A DNA stretch of 64,000 nt. It comes from UBA1660 sp964462035 (GTDB lineage Bacteria; Myxococcota_A; Polyangia; Polyangiales; Houyiibacteriaceae). A model generated the notes under the pieces. The model searched no databases, was not told where the DNA came from, and saw only the letters and a list, made by a program, of their open reading frames with translations. Both the position numbers and the translations under genes were made by a program. Of this stretch, positions 16,798 through 25,353 are shown piece after piece. The DNA is taken from contig CAYXAP010000001.1 of NCBI GenBank assembly GCA_964462035.1, forward strand, positions 372,001 through 436,000. The letters are read 5' to 3'. Every line of letters starts with the position of its first letter. Positions within the stretch are counted from its first letter, which is position 1.

Positions 16798-17817
16798 TCA
16801 GCGAACGACGCGGCGGTAGAGCAAGACGAAGTAGCCGCAGCCGAGCAGCACGCCCGGGATCCACCACCAGAGCGCGATGGTGAGCGAGCTCGTCGGGGCC
16901 GCCGCGTCCATCGCGCTCAGGTGCAGGCTGGGGTCGATGGCCGGGAGCACCAGCGGGAAGATCGCGAGGGCCGCCGAGCCGAGGAGCGACGCGATGTAGA
17001 ACGCACTGAAAGCGAACGCGCGGCCGGCCAGCTCGTGGCGCTGCGCCACGAAGCTGCCGATCAGCGCGAGGATCCCTGCGATCGGTACGACGAGCCCGTA
17101 CGGGCGCTCCGCGAAGTTGGTCTGGAGCTGCGGTTGCACGAACCAGGTCGCCGCGCCGAGCGCTGGCAGCACCAGCGCCGCAGGGAAGAAGAGCTTCCCG
17201 GCCAGCCGTCGCGCGCGCTCGGCGACCGGCTCCTCCGCCTGCCACGCCAGCCAGCACGCGCCGTGGAAGGTCAGCACGACCAGTGCGCCGACCCCGACGC
17301 CGAGGGTATAGCCGTCGATCACCCCGACCGGCGCTGCGGTCGTGAAGTCGGTCCAGAGCGGCGCGAAGAAGTGGCCCTCCGTGTCGAGGTCCACCCCGCG
17401 CAGCACGTTGCCCAGCGCCACTCCGAGGCAGAGCGCGAGCAGCAGGCTCGCGCCCGCGAAGGATACGTCCCACGCCTGCTTCCAGACCGGCGAGTCGCCT
17501 TGGTGCCTCAGCTCGATGCCCAGCGCGCGGAACACGAGCAGCCAGAGCACCAGGTTGAGCGGCAGGTAGAAGCCGCTGAAAGCCTCTGCGAAGGCGACTG
17601 GAAACGCCAGGAAGAGGGTCGCGCCGGCGACGACCAGCCACACCTCGTTCCCATCCCACACCGGGCCGATCGAACGGAGGATGTCCTCTCGTTCCTCGTC
17701 GGTCTTCGCCAGGTGCAGGTGCAGCGCCCCTGCGCCCAGATCGAACCCGTCGAGCACGACGTAGACCGCCAGCGTGAAGCCGACGAAGAGCCACCAGGCG
17801 AGCACCAAGCCGCTCAT
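16798..17817 (-). CDS. cydB: Cytochrome bd oxidase subunit II
   Basis: A 339-residue membrane protein with the CydB opening pattern LAWWLFVGFTLAVYVVLDGF (the DGFDLGAG motif), WDGNEVWLVVAG, and eight to nine hydrophobic segments. It forms the terminal quinol oxidase with CydA and supports microaerobic respiration. The ATG overlaps the cydA stop as ATGA, so the two subunits are translationally coupled. No small CydX-type gene is evident downstream before the convergent gene. Confidence 0.96.
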   Translation of the reverse strand: MSGLVLAWWLFVGFTLAVYVVLDGFDLGAGALHLHLAKTDEEREDILRSIGPVWDGNEVWLVVAGATLFLAFPVAFAEAFSGFYLPLNLVLWLLVFRALGIELRHQGDSPVWKQAWDVSFAGASLLLALCLGVALGNVLRGVDLDTEGHFFAPLWTDFTTAAPVGVIDGYTLGVGVGALVVLTFHGACWLAWQAEEPVAERARRLAGKLFFPAALVLPALGAATWFVQPQLQTNFAERPYGLVVPIAGILALIGSFVAQRHELAGRAFAFSAFYIASLLGSAALAIFPLVLPAIDPSLHLSAMDAAAPTSSLTIALWWWIPGVLLGCGYFVLLYRRVVR

Positions 17818-18997
17818 CAGTGCTCTCCCTCCGGCGTCACTGGGCCGCGGCGGACGATGCGCAGGAACGACATGAACGCCAGCAGCGTGAGCAGCGCGTA
17901 GAGCCCCATGAAGCCGAGCAGCGTGAACACCGCGTTGCCGCTCGAGACGTTCTCAGAGAAGCCGTCGGCGGTGCGCATCAGCCCGTTGATCAGCCACGGC
18001 TGCCGCCCGAGCTCGGCGGTCATCCAGCCGGCGGTGTTCGCCACGAAGGGGAAGGGCAGGGCGAGCATCAGCAGCCAGAGCAGCCGTCGGCTCTCGCCGA
18101 GCTTGCGCCGGAAGAGCGAGAACGCGGCGAGCGCGAAGAGCCCCATGAGTAGCGTCCCGAGCCCGACCATCACGTGATAGGCGTAGTAGAGCAGCGGGAC
18201 GTTGTCGGGCCATTCGTCGCGGGGGATCTCGCTCAGGCCGGTGATCTCCGAGTCCCAGCGCTTGTGGGTCAGGAAGCTCAGCATCCCCGGCACGTAGATC
18301 GGGTTGTCGAGCTCCATCCGGTCGATGTCCGGCTGACCGATGAGCGCGAGCGGCGCGCCCTCTTCGGTGTGGAAGTGCCCTTCCATCGCCGCGAAGGCCG
18401 CGGGCTTGTGGTCGTGGGTCAGCTTCGCCTGGAAGTCGCCGGTGGGGAACGCGACCANNNNNNNNNNNNNNNNNNNNNNNNNNNNNNNNNNNNNNNNNNN
18501 NNNNNNNNNNNNNNNNNNNNNNNNNNNNNNNNNNNNNNNNNNNNNNNNNNNNNNNNNGCGTTGGTGACGACGATGAAGTAGCCGCTCAGCCAGGTCCCGA
18601 TGAAGACCATCACCGCGACGGCGAAGTGCCACCTTCTTCCCAGCCTCTCCTCGCCGAGGAGCAGGAGCCCTAGGAACGCAGACTCCAGGATGAAGGCGAA
18701 CACGCCCTCCATCGCCAGTGTCTGGGCGATGACTCCACCCGCGGCCTGACTGAAGCGCGCCCAGCCAGTCCCGAACTGGAACTCCATCGGGATGCCGGTG
18801 ACGACACCCATCGCGAAGAAGAGCACGAAGATCTTCGTGAAGAAGCGCGCCCCTTCGTTGGCGCGCTCGTCGCCGCGCAGGCCCATCGCCTTGAGCACGA
18901 CGATGAGCAGCGCGAGCCCCATCGTGAGCTGCGGGAAGAGGTAGTGGTACGTGACGGTGAACGCGAAGTGGAAGCGATGTGCTGCGAGCGCGTCCAT
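17817..18997 (-). CDS. cydA: Cytochrome bd oxidase subunit I, interrupted by an assembly gap
   Basis: Both ends of CydA are readable. The N-terminal part (18997 to 18558, ~146 residues) includes FAFTVTYHYLFPQLTMG with the conserved heme-ligand histidine, and FQFGTGWARFS. After the gap, 212 residues include the quinol-site hallmark AELGRQPWLINGL and ISRMELDNP-like loop sequence. The two parts are in different frames because the 100 N are a placeholder. Compared with normal short-loop CydA, about 80-90 residues are missing. By alignment to E. coli these should include the second conserved histidine. This is an assembly break, not evidence of a pseudogene. Confidence 0.93.
18458..18557. other. 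Assembly gap of 100 N inside cydA
   Basis: Exactly 100 N are present. The flanking sequences share no overlap, and the encoded protein lacks roughly 80-90 residues, so real sequence (about 250 bp) is missing here. The N count is a convention and does not preserve the reading frame. Confidence 0.97.
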
Positions 18998-19036
18998 GGT
19001 CGTTGGCTAAGGTCAGGGGTCCCTCGGTCGAGAGCC

Positions 19037-19558
19037 TCAGCGGCCGATCGCGCGGTCCACATCGCGGCCGACCGCGCGGATGGCGGCCATCTGCTCGGTG
19101 GGGTCGTCGGTCGGGGTGATCGCGATCTGCTCCAGCCGGTCGGCGGCGCCGCCCTGACCTCGAGCCCGCAGGCCCTCGGCGGCGCTGGTGAGCGCGTCGT
19201 TCGCGGAGCCGAAGTTCTGCTCGCCGAGCTCGTCGGCCGCGCGAGCGATCTGCCGTCGTGCCTCGAGGAGCTGGATCTGGCCCTCGAGCTCGCTGACCGT
19301 GTTCTCGCACCCGGCCTTCTCGTCTCGGCACTCGTCGCGCTCGGCCGTGAGCCCATCGACCTCGGGTTGGCGGGACGCCTTGCCCTGGAGCCAAGCCGCC
19401 AGCGAGCCCACGAGGGCCACGAAGACCAGGACACCGATCAGGATGACCTTCCAGTCCCGCTTCTTCGGCTCCGTCTGAGCGGCCTTCGCCTTGAGGACTC
19501 GCTCGCCCTTCTCGGGCTTCTTCGCCGCCTCGTCCTTCTCGGCCTCGTCGCTGCTCAT
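19037..19558 (-). CDS. Single-span membrane protein with coiled coil
   Basis: A 173-residue protein starting MSSDEAEKDEAAKKPEKGER: a charged cytoplasmic N-terminus, one transmembrane segment at about 36-57 (VILIGVLVFVALVGSLAAW), then a coiled coil with two cysteines (DECRDEKAGCENTVSELE), ending in a helical domain. No family is recognised. It lies 44 bases after the 272-aa membrane protein gene and 39 bases before cydA, all on one strand. It may serve the chaperone cassette or the oxidase; the position is the only evidence. Confidence 0.75.
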   Translation of the reverse strand: MSSDEAEKDEAAKKPEKGERVLKAKAAQTEPKKRDWKVILIGVLVFVALVGSLAAWLQGKASRQPEVDGLTAERDECRDEKAGCENTVSELEGQIQLLEARRQIARAADELGEQNFGSANDALTSAAEGLRARGQGGAADRLEQIAITPTDDPTEQMAAIRAVGRDVDRAIGR

Positions 19559-19602
19559 GGGCGCAGCATCCTCGCTGCGGCCCTCCGGGTGCAAGTCCCG
19601 CG

Positions 19603-20421
19603 TCAGCGCCCGAGCCGGTAGCGCCGGCGCAGGCTCCGAACGAGGGAATCGCTCACCTGGGCGACCGACCAGCCGTGCACGGCCTCGATCGCCCACACGC
19701 CGACGCCGATCGCGAAGAGCATCGCCGCGTGGATGGCCGGCGTCACGCCCCAGCTCAGGAAGGGCGCCGCGAAGGTGGTTCCCCACGCGACCAAGGCGGC
19801 CACGACGGTCACGGCCACCGCCTTGGCATCGTGCGGCAGGGTGTCGGCCTTCGAGCTCTCGCTCGCGCCGCTCAGCTCCGGGAGGTGCGCGCGCAGGAAG
19901 TGGGTGAGCTCGTCGGCCTCTGCCGGCAGCGGGAACGCGCCCAGCTCGAAGATGCGGTCCGGCGTTCGCAGCCACACGTGGTGGGTCCGGTGCATGTGCT
20001 CGCCGGTCCGGTGGATCCGGTGCACCCGGATCAGCTCGACCTCGGCCAAGTCGAAGCGCTGGCCGTCGATCTCGAAATGGCCCGCGCTGACAGCGGCTTC
20101 ACGGTAGCTGGCTTCGACCCGCTCCGGTGACGTCACGACGATGCGGTGTGCGCTCTTCAGCACCTTGCCGACGCTCAGCTCGCGCATCCGCGTGAACATC
20201 ACCAACGGCACCCCCATCGCTGCGATCACGCCGATCACGATGAAGGGCCCATCGAACGTGGTCGCGACTGCGGAGAGGAAGAGCACCGAGTAGAGCGTGA
20301 GCCGCGCGATGAGCGTCCGGTCAGGTCGGCTGAGCTCGAGCACGCCCGCGCTGCGACGTGCCTGCCAGTCGGCGGGGCCGAAGGCAGGGGCAGCGCTGGT
20401 GGTCGGGCTCGTCTCGCTCAC
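19603..20421 (-). CDS. Unknown membrane protein with PH-like core and a histidine cluster
   Basis: A 272-residue protein with two hydrophobic segments near residues 40-76, a soluble beta-rich middle, and two more near 200-250 (AVTVVAALVAWGTTF and HAAMLFAIGVGVWAI). The middle segment (about 80-180) has the look of a bacterial PH-like domain. It contains HRIHRTGEHMHRTHH (134-148), six histidines in 15 residues, a possible metal site. The gene starts 2 bases after the Hsp70 stop and is surely cotranscribed with it. Family not recognised; PH-like and metal-binding ideas are inference. Confidence 0.75.
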   Translation of the reverse strand: MSETSPTTSAAPAFGPADWQARRSAGVLELSRPDRTLIARLTLYSVLFLSAVATTFDGPFIVIGVIAAMGVPLVMFTRMRELSVGKVLKSAHRIVVTSPERVEASYREAAVSAGHFEIDGQRFDLAEVELIRVHRIHRTGEHMHRTHHVWLRTPDRIFELGAFPLPAEADELTHFLRAHLPELSGASESSKADTLPHDAKAVAVTVVAALVAWGTTFAAPFLSWGVTPAIHAAMLFAIGVGVWAIEAVHGWSVAQVSDSLVRSLRRRYRLGR

Positions 20422-20423
20422 GG

Positions 20424-22184
20424 CTACTTCTTGGGTACGTGGGACTTCAGGGCATCGATGAGAGCGTTCAGCTGTTCGCGGACGCGGTCGATGATGTCCG
20501 GCTCCTGCGTCTCGAGCGCGCTGCGGAACGTGGCGATGGCGTGGCCGAGCTCGTCGCGCGCGGGGCCGGTGAGCTGAGTGAACACCGCGTCTGCCTTCGC
20601 GAGCGTCGTGCGGTTCGGTAGCGCTTCGCGCGGGTGGAACTTGAGCGCCGCCATGGCCTGCCGCGCCTCTTCGATCTGCTGCGGGCTGAGCCGGCCCGGG
20701 CGCTGCTCGATGACCAGGTGCTCGACCCGGTCGCTGCCCTCGAGCTTCATCTCGATCTCGAGGATCCCGTTCAGGTCGTAGGTGAAGCGGACGTCGATCG
20801 AGACGGCCCCGGCCTTGTCCTGCGGCAGGTCCTTCACGATGTACTCGCCGAGGAAGGTGTTGTCCTTCACGAGCGAGTGCTCGCCCTGGTAGACGGCGAC
20901 ACGGATCTCCCGCTGGTTGTCGCTCATGGTGAAGAAGCGCTGGCTTCGGCTCGCGGGGATGGTGGTCCCGCGCTCGAGCACCGGCGAGAAGAGCCCCTCG
21001 ACCTGCTGGCGACCCATGGTGGTCGCCGTGGCGATGCCCATCGAGAAGGGCGCTACGTCGGTGACGACCAGATCCTCGACCGCGGCGTCACCGCTCTTGA
21101 GCGCGGCCTGGACCGCCGCACCCATGGCCACGGCCTCGTCCGCCGGGAGCTCCTTCATCGGCATCTTGCCGAAGATCTTCGAGGCGATGTCGACCACCAG
21201 CGGCATCCGCGTGGCGCCGCCTACCAGCAGGACTTCGTCGACCTCCGATGGCTCCAGCTCTGCGTCCCGCAGCGCGCGTTGAATCGGCGCCTGCAAGCGG
21301 GTGATGAGGTCGGCCCAGATCTTCTCCGCCTCGGTGCGGCTCATCGGTCGATCGAGGTCGACGCTCTTGTCGCCGATCTTCATTCGCGGAACCACGAAGC
21401 GAGCGTGCTCTTCGTCGGTCAGCCGGCGTTTCACGTCCTCGGCCGCGGCGAGCAACCGCGCGAGCGTCTGGCGGTCCTCCGTGGGGTCGCCGCCGTGTTC
21501 CGCTTCGACCTCCTTGGCCACCACCTCGGCGAGCGCCTCGGCGAAGTCTTCCCCGCCGAGTCGCGCGTCGCCCGCGGTCGACTGGATCTCGATCACGCCC
21601 TCGATGATCTCGAGGATGGTCACGTCGAAGGTGCCGCCGCCGAGGTCGAGCACCACCGCGCGCATCTCGCGCTCGCGGTTGTGCAGGCCGTACGCCATCG
21701 CCGCCGCGGTCGGCTCGTTGATGATGCGCTCGACCTTGATGCCGGCGATCTTCGCGGCGTCACGGGTCGCCTGCCGCTGCAGGTCCCCAAAATACGCGGG
21801 GACGGTCACGACCGCCTCCTCCACGTGGATCCCGAGCGCCTCCTCGGCGTCGCGCTTGAGCGACTCCAGCACCAGCGCGCTCAGCTCCTGGGGGCGCATC
21901 TCGCGACCGGCGATCGGGATCTTCTTGTCCGACCCCATGTCGCGCTTGAAGGTGACCGCGGTGCGCTCCGGGTGGGAGATCGCGCGCGACTTCGCGGCGT
22001 CCCCGACCAGGATCGACCCGTCCTCGTCGAACGACACGGCGCTCGCCGTCAGCCGGTCGCCGATGGCGTTCGGCAAGACCAGCGGTCGCCCGTCCTGGAG
22101 GATGCTCACGAGCGAGTAGGTGGTGCCGAGATCGATGCCGACGACGGCACCGCGTGCGCGCGGCCTGAGGGGAACGACGGTCAC
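20424..22184 (-). CDS. Short Hsp70 (DnaK-like) chaperone
   Basis: The GTG at 22184 is chosen: GGAGG lies 9 bases upstream and the codon overlaps the stop of the preceding J-protein gene as GTGA. The 586-residue product has intact actin-fold ATPase motifs: VGIDLGTTYSLVSI, VLDLGGGTFDVTIL and VLLVGGATRMPLV. The interdomain region reads VVTDVAPFSMGIAT, and a substrate-binding domain follows. The helical lid is shorter than in DnaK (~640 residues) and ends SHVPKK with no acidic EEVD-like tail. It is a specialised Hsp70 rather than housekeeping DnaK, paired here with a membrane-anchored J-protein and two further membrane proteins. Confidence 0.93.
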   Translation of the reverse strand: MTVVPLRPRARGAVVGIDLGTTYSLVSILQDGRPLVLPNAIGDRLTASAVSFDEDGSILVGDAAKSRAISHPERTAVTFKRDMGSDKKIPIAGREMRPQELSALVLESLKRDAEEALGIHVEEAVVTVPAYFGDLQRQATRDAAKIAGIKVERIINEPTAAAMAYGLHNREREMRAVVLDLGGGTFDVTILEIIEGVIEIQSTAGDARLGGEDFAEALAEVVAKEVEAEHGGDPTEDRQTLARLLAAAEDVKRRLTDEEHARFVVPRMKIGDKSVDLDRPMSRTEAEKIWADLITRLQAPIQRALRDAELEPSEVDEVLLVGGATRMPLVVDIASKIFGKMPMKELPADEAVAMGAAVQAALKSGDAAVEDLVVTDVAPFSMGIATATTMGRQQVEGLFSPVLERGTTIPASRSQRFFTMSDNQREIRVAVYQGEHSLVKDNTFLGEYIVKDLPQDKAGAVSIDVRFTYDLNGILEIEMKLEGSDRVEHLVIEQRPGRLSPQQIEEARQAMAALKFHPREALPNRTTLAKADAVFTQLTGPARDELGHAIATFRSALETQEPDIIDRVREQLNALIDALKSHVPKK

Positions 22185-23959
22185 GGGTTGAAACCTCCGG
22201 CCGCCGCGGCGGCACAATCGATGCGGGTGCCGCGTTCGAGGTCGAACTTGGCGGCGTTGATCAGGATGTTCTGGAGCGCGACGTCACCTGGGTCACCGGC
22301 AGGGTTGGCCATCGCAGCGTCGAAGCGGGTCTTTGCGCTCTGGACGCGAGTGCAGTTGGCCGACGCGAGCGCGTCGGCCCACTCCTGGGCGGCGAGGCAG
22401 CGCTCGTCGTTCGGTGTGATGTGGCCGCAGATCCGGTCGGCGCTCGCGTGCACCTGAGCGGCGGTGGGGCCGATCTGCTGCGGAATGGGCGGCGCGGTCG
22501 GCAGCACCGTCGGTCCGCGCGAGCTCGAGCCCACGATGCGAACGATCGCGATCAGGATCAGCAGAGCGAGTACCCCGATGCCGATGAGCTGCGGCCGGCT
22601 CGGGCCCCGCTTGGGCTTCGTTCCTGGTGCTCCGCCGGCGGCGGCGTGCGCTTTGGCGTCCGCCTCGGCAGAGGCTTTGCCTGCACCGGCGGGGTCGGCC
22701 CAGTGCTTGAGCTTCGGCTGCGGGAGCGGCGCGTAGACGCCGGCCGTCTTCCGGTCGAGGTAGCGGCCGACCGCCTTGTGGAGCGTCGGTGCGTATACCG
22801 AGAGGGCCTCGGCCGTCTTCGTGACCTCGTCCGGCGTGCTGTCGAGGGTCCAGCGGGCGAGCTCGGTCGAGGCGAAGCTCGGGTCCCCGTCGAGGATGCC
22901 CCGCGAGAGCGCCGCCTGAACGGCGGGCGGGAAGCTCCGAGGCAGCCCCGCGAGCTCCCCGGTCAGGTGATAGGTCGCGGCCAGCTGGGAGCCGCGGAGC
23001 TCCGTTTCGCGCCCGGCGTCCCGCATCCAGCGGCGCAGGTGGTCGTGCAGCTCGCGGGCCGCGTTCGGGTGATGGTGCCGATAGAGCTGGAGGACGAAGT
23101 CGAGCGTCACGTGCACCGAGGGCACGTGCTCCTTGGCGCCGCGCAGCGCGGCGTCGATGCCCCAGCGCATCGCTCGGACCGCGCCCTGCGGATCCTCGCG
23201 AGCGAGCAGCGCGCGGGCGACCGCCACCGGATCCAGGCTGTGCCCCGCTTCTCGGCGCGCCTCGTCCAGCTCTTCCGGGCGCAGGTGCTCGGGGTGCTGC
23301 CGGAGCAGCGGCTCGAGGAAGCCCTCGAGCCCGGCCTGATGGGCGGTGCGCAGCGTCTCCGCGGCGGCCTCCATCTGAGAGGTCACGATCAGCGCCTCGT
23401 GCAGGAGCTGGTAGGCCTCCGGTCGTTCGGGCAGCACGGCGACCGCCTCGCGGGCGATGGCGACACGCTCGGCGTCGGTGGCCTTGGCGCATCGCTCCAC
23501 GAAGCCCACGAGCGGATCCGGACCGCGGTTGTCGGTCAGCTCGCCGGGAACGGCGCTCGAGCGGGCCCCGCCTCCCCAATCCGAGTGCTGCGAGACGACC
23601 CGCGCGGTCTCCTTCGCATGCTCGAGCATCCCGACCTTCTCACCGCGCGCCAGGATGACCTGCTGGCCCCAGTTCCGGCGGGGCATCGTCCACGCGAGCC
23701 CCTTCCACTTGTCGGCGAGGCCGGGACGGAAGGGGTCGACCGGCGGCGCGTTCGTCGGCTCCGGGTCGCGGTTGAGCTGCTCGAGCTCCCAGTCCTTCGC
23801 CTCCTGGATCCGCTCCCACGCCTCACGGATCCGCTGGAAGCCCGCCGGGTCGGACTCGGGCTTGTGGACCTTCAGCAGCTTCAGATAGGCGCGGCGCGCC
23901 TTCTTCGGCGGCGTCCCCGCCTCCACGTCCAGTCGCTCGTATGCCTCTCGCAGATCCAT
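22181..23959 (-). CDS. Membrane-anchored J-domain protein with non-canonical HPD motif
   Basis: A 592-residue protein. Residues 1-60 form a J-like domain (LREAYERLDVEAGTPPKKA, then FQRIREAWERI), but the obligate HPD loop reads VHKPESDP (His32-Lys33-Pro34), so the aspartate that activates Hsp70 is missing or displaced to Asp37. A long helical, TPR-like middle covers about 130-400. A transmembrane segment sits near 470-490 (LIGIGVLALLILIAIVRIV) and a short exported tail contains three cysteines. Translation of the downstream Hsp70 is coupled to this gene, so the two are a dedicated pair. Confidence 0.88.
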   Translation of the reverse strand: MDLREAYERLDVEAGTPPKKARRAYLKLLKVHKPESDPAGFQRIREAWERIQEAKDWELEQLNRDPEPTNAPPVDPFRPGLADKWKGLAWTMPRRNWGQQVILARGEKVGMLEHAKETARVVSQHSDWGGGARSSAVPGELTDNRGPDPLVGFVERCAKATDAERVAIAREAVAVLPERPEAYQLLHEALIVTSQMEAAAETLRTAHQAGLEGFLEPLLRQHPEHLRPEELDEARREAGHSLDPVAVARALLAREDPQGAVRAMRWGIDAALRGAKEHVPSVHVTLDFVLQLYRHHHPNAARELHDHLRRWMRDAGRETELRGSQLAATYHLTGELAGLPRSFPPAVQAALSRGILDGDPSFASTELARWTLDSTPDEVTKTAEALSVYAPTLHKAVGRYLDRKTAGVYAPLPQPKLKHWADPAGAGKASAEADAKAHAAAGGAPGTKPKRGPSRPQLIGIGVLALLILIAIVRIVGSSSRGPTVLPTAPPIPQQIGPTAAQVHASADRICGHITPNDERCLAAQEWADALASANCTRVQSAKTRFDAAMANPAGDPGDVALQNILINAAKFDLERGTRIDCAAAAAGGFNP

Positions 23960-24033
23960 CCGTTGCGCCCCTCGAATACGTCGGGTCCGGCAGGATACTT
24001 CCTTCGCGGCCCGACCGCAGCGGGGTCGACGCG

Positions 24034-25353
24034 ATGGGCCCGCCGTGGCAGAGGCCCGCGGTGGAACGCGCCTCCCCCCGATCCACGGCCGATCGTCCCT
24101 TCGCTCCTCGCCGTTTCCCCTTCTTCTACGGCTGGTGGATCGTCGTGGTGTCCACCATCGGCGTGATCCTCTCGATCCCCGGACAAACCATGGGGGTCAG
24201 CGTCTTCACCGACGATCTCCTGGCCGCCACCGGTCTGAGCCGAGTCCAGCTGGCCAACGCCTACCTCGCCGGCACGGTCGCCAGCGGCCTGACCCTGCCC
24301 TTCGGGGGTCGACTCCTCGACCGCTTCGGCGCGCGGACCACGGCCACCTGTGCCTCCATTGGCCTCGGTCTCACGCTCCTCTACCTCAGCGTGGTCGACC
24401 GGCTCGCCGACCCCGGGGTGGTGGCCGTCCTCCTCCTGGTGCTCGGCTTCTTCGCGCTTCGCTTCAGCGGGCAGGGGATGCTCACGATGGTCAGCCGCAC
24501 GATGCTGGGCCGCTGGTTCGAGGCGCGCCGCGGGCTCTCGTCCGGGATCAGCTCGGTCTTCGTCGGCTTCGGCTTCGGGGTCGCGCCGCTCGTGCTCGAC
24601 GCCTGGATCGAACGGGCCGGTTGGCGAGGCGCCTGGCGGGAGATGGCGCTGGTGGTCGGCGTGGGCATGGCCCTGGTGGCGCTCGTCTTCTACCGGGACC
24701 GCCCCGAGGACTGCGGGCTGGAGATGGATGGCGAGCCGAGCACACCAGAGCGGACGAAGGCTCGCGCCGAAGAGATCGCCGTCACGAGGAACGAAGCGAT
24801 CCGGACGCTGAAGTTCTGGGCCGTGACCTTCGCGCTCGCGGTGCAGGCGCTGGTGGTCACCGGCATCACCTTCCACATCGTGGATCTCGGCGGCCGGCTG
24901 GGCATGGAGCGCGCCGAGGCCGTCGCCATCTTCCTCCCCATGTCCGTCGTCTCGACCTCGACCGCGCTCATCGGCGGCTGGCTCGGAGACCGGCTCCGGG
25001 TGAAGTGGCTCTTGGTCGCGATGTTGGTCGCCCAGGCGGTCGGCGTCGGCGCGTGCGTTCGCCTCGACAGCCTCTACCCCCTCGTCGCTGGCGGGCTCGG
25101 GATCGCCGGCGGCCTCTTCGGACCGATCGCCACCATCGCGTTCCCGCGCTTCTTCGGCCGAGCCCATCTCGGTGCCATCGCCGGCTTCGAGATGATGTGC
25201 GTGGTGCTCGGGAGCGCCCTCGGTCCCTCGCTGCTGGCGCTCGGCCAGGATCTCAGCGGCGGCTACGCGCTCCCGCTCTATGGGTGCCTGAGCCTGCCCG
25301 CCGTCGCGCTGGTCCTCGCGCTGCGGCTCCGCGAGCCCGCGCTCAGCCGCTGA
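24034..25353 (+). CDS. Major facilitator superfamily transporter
   Basis: The 439-residue product (from ATG 24034; longer in-frame starts lack support) has about twelve hydrophobic segments in the MFS pattern. These include an opening FPFFYGWWIVVVSTIGVIL, the loop GGRLLDRFGAR between helices 2 and 3 and a second GGWLGDRLR in the C-terminal half. The pattern is closest to the monocarboxylate/oxalate-formate group. The substrate is unknown. It is divergent from the J-protein gene, with 74 bases between start codons, and its end overlaps the next convergent gene by 11 bases. Confidence 0.9.
   Translation: MGPPWQRPAVERASPRSTADRPFAPRRFPFFYGWWIVVVSTIGVILSIPGQTMGVSVFTDDLLAATGLSRVQLANAYLAGTVASGLTLPFGGRLLDRFGARTTATCASIGLGLTLLYLSVVDRLADPGVVAVLLLVLGFFALRFSGQGMLTMVSRTMLGRWFEARRGLSSGISSVFVGFGFGVAPLVLDAWIERAGWRGAWREMALVVGVGMALVALVFYRDRPEDCGLEMDGEPSTPERTKARAEEIAVTRNEAIRTLKFWAVTFALAVQALVVTGITFHIVDLGGRLGMERAEAVAIFLPMSVVSTSTALIGGWLGDRLRVKWLLVAMLVAQAVGVGACVRLDSLYPLVAGGLGIAGGLFGPIATIAFPRFFGRAHLGAIAGFEMMCVVLGSALGPSLLALGQDLSGGYALPLYGCLSLPAVALVLALRLREPALSR

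Noticed and set aside
20634..22457. 607-codon plus-strand frame over the Hsp70 gene
   Set aside because: Antisense shadow of an Hsp70 with intact ATPase motifs; composition typical of reversed codons.
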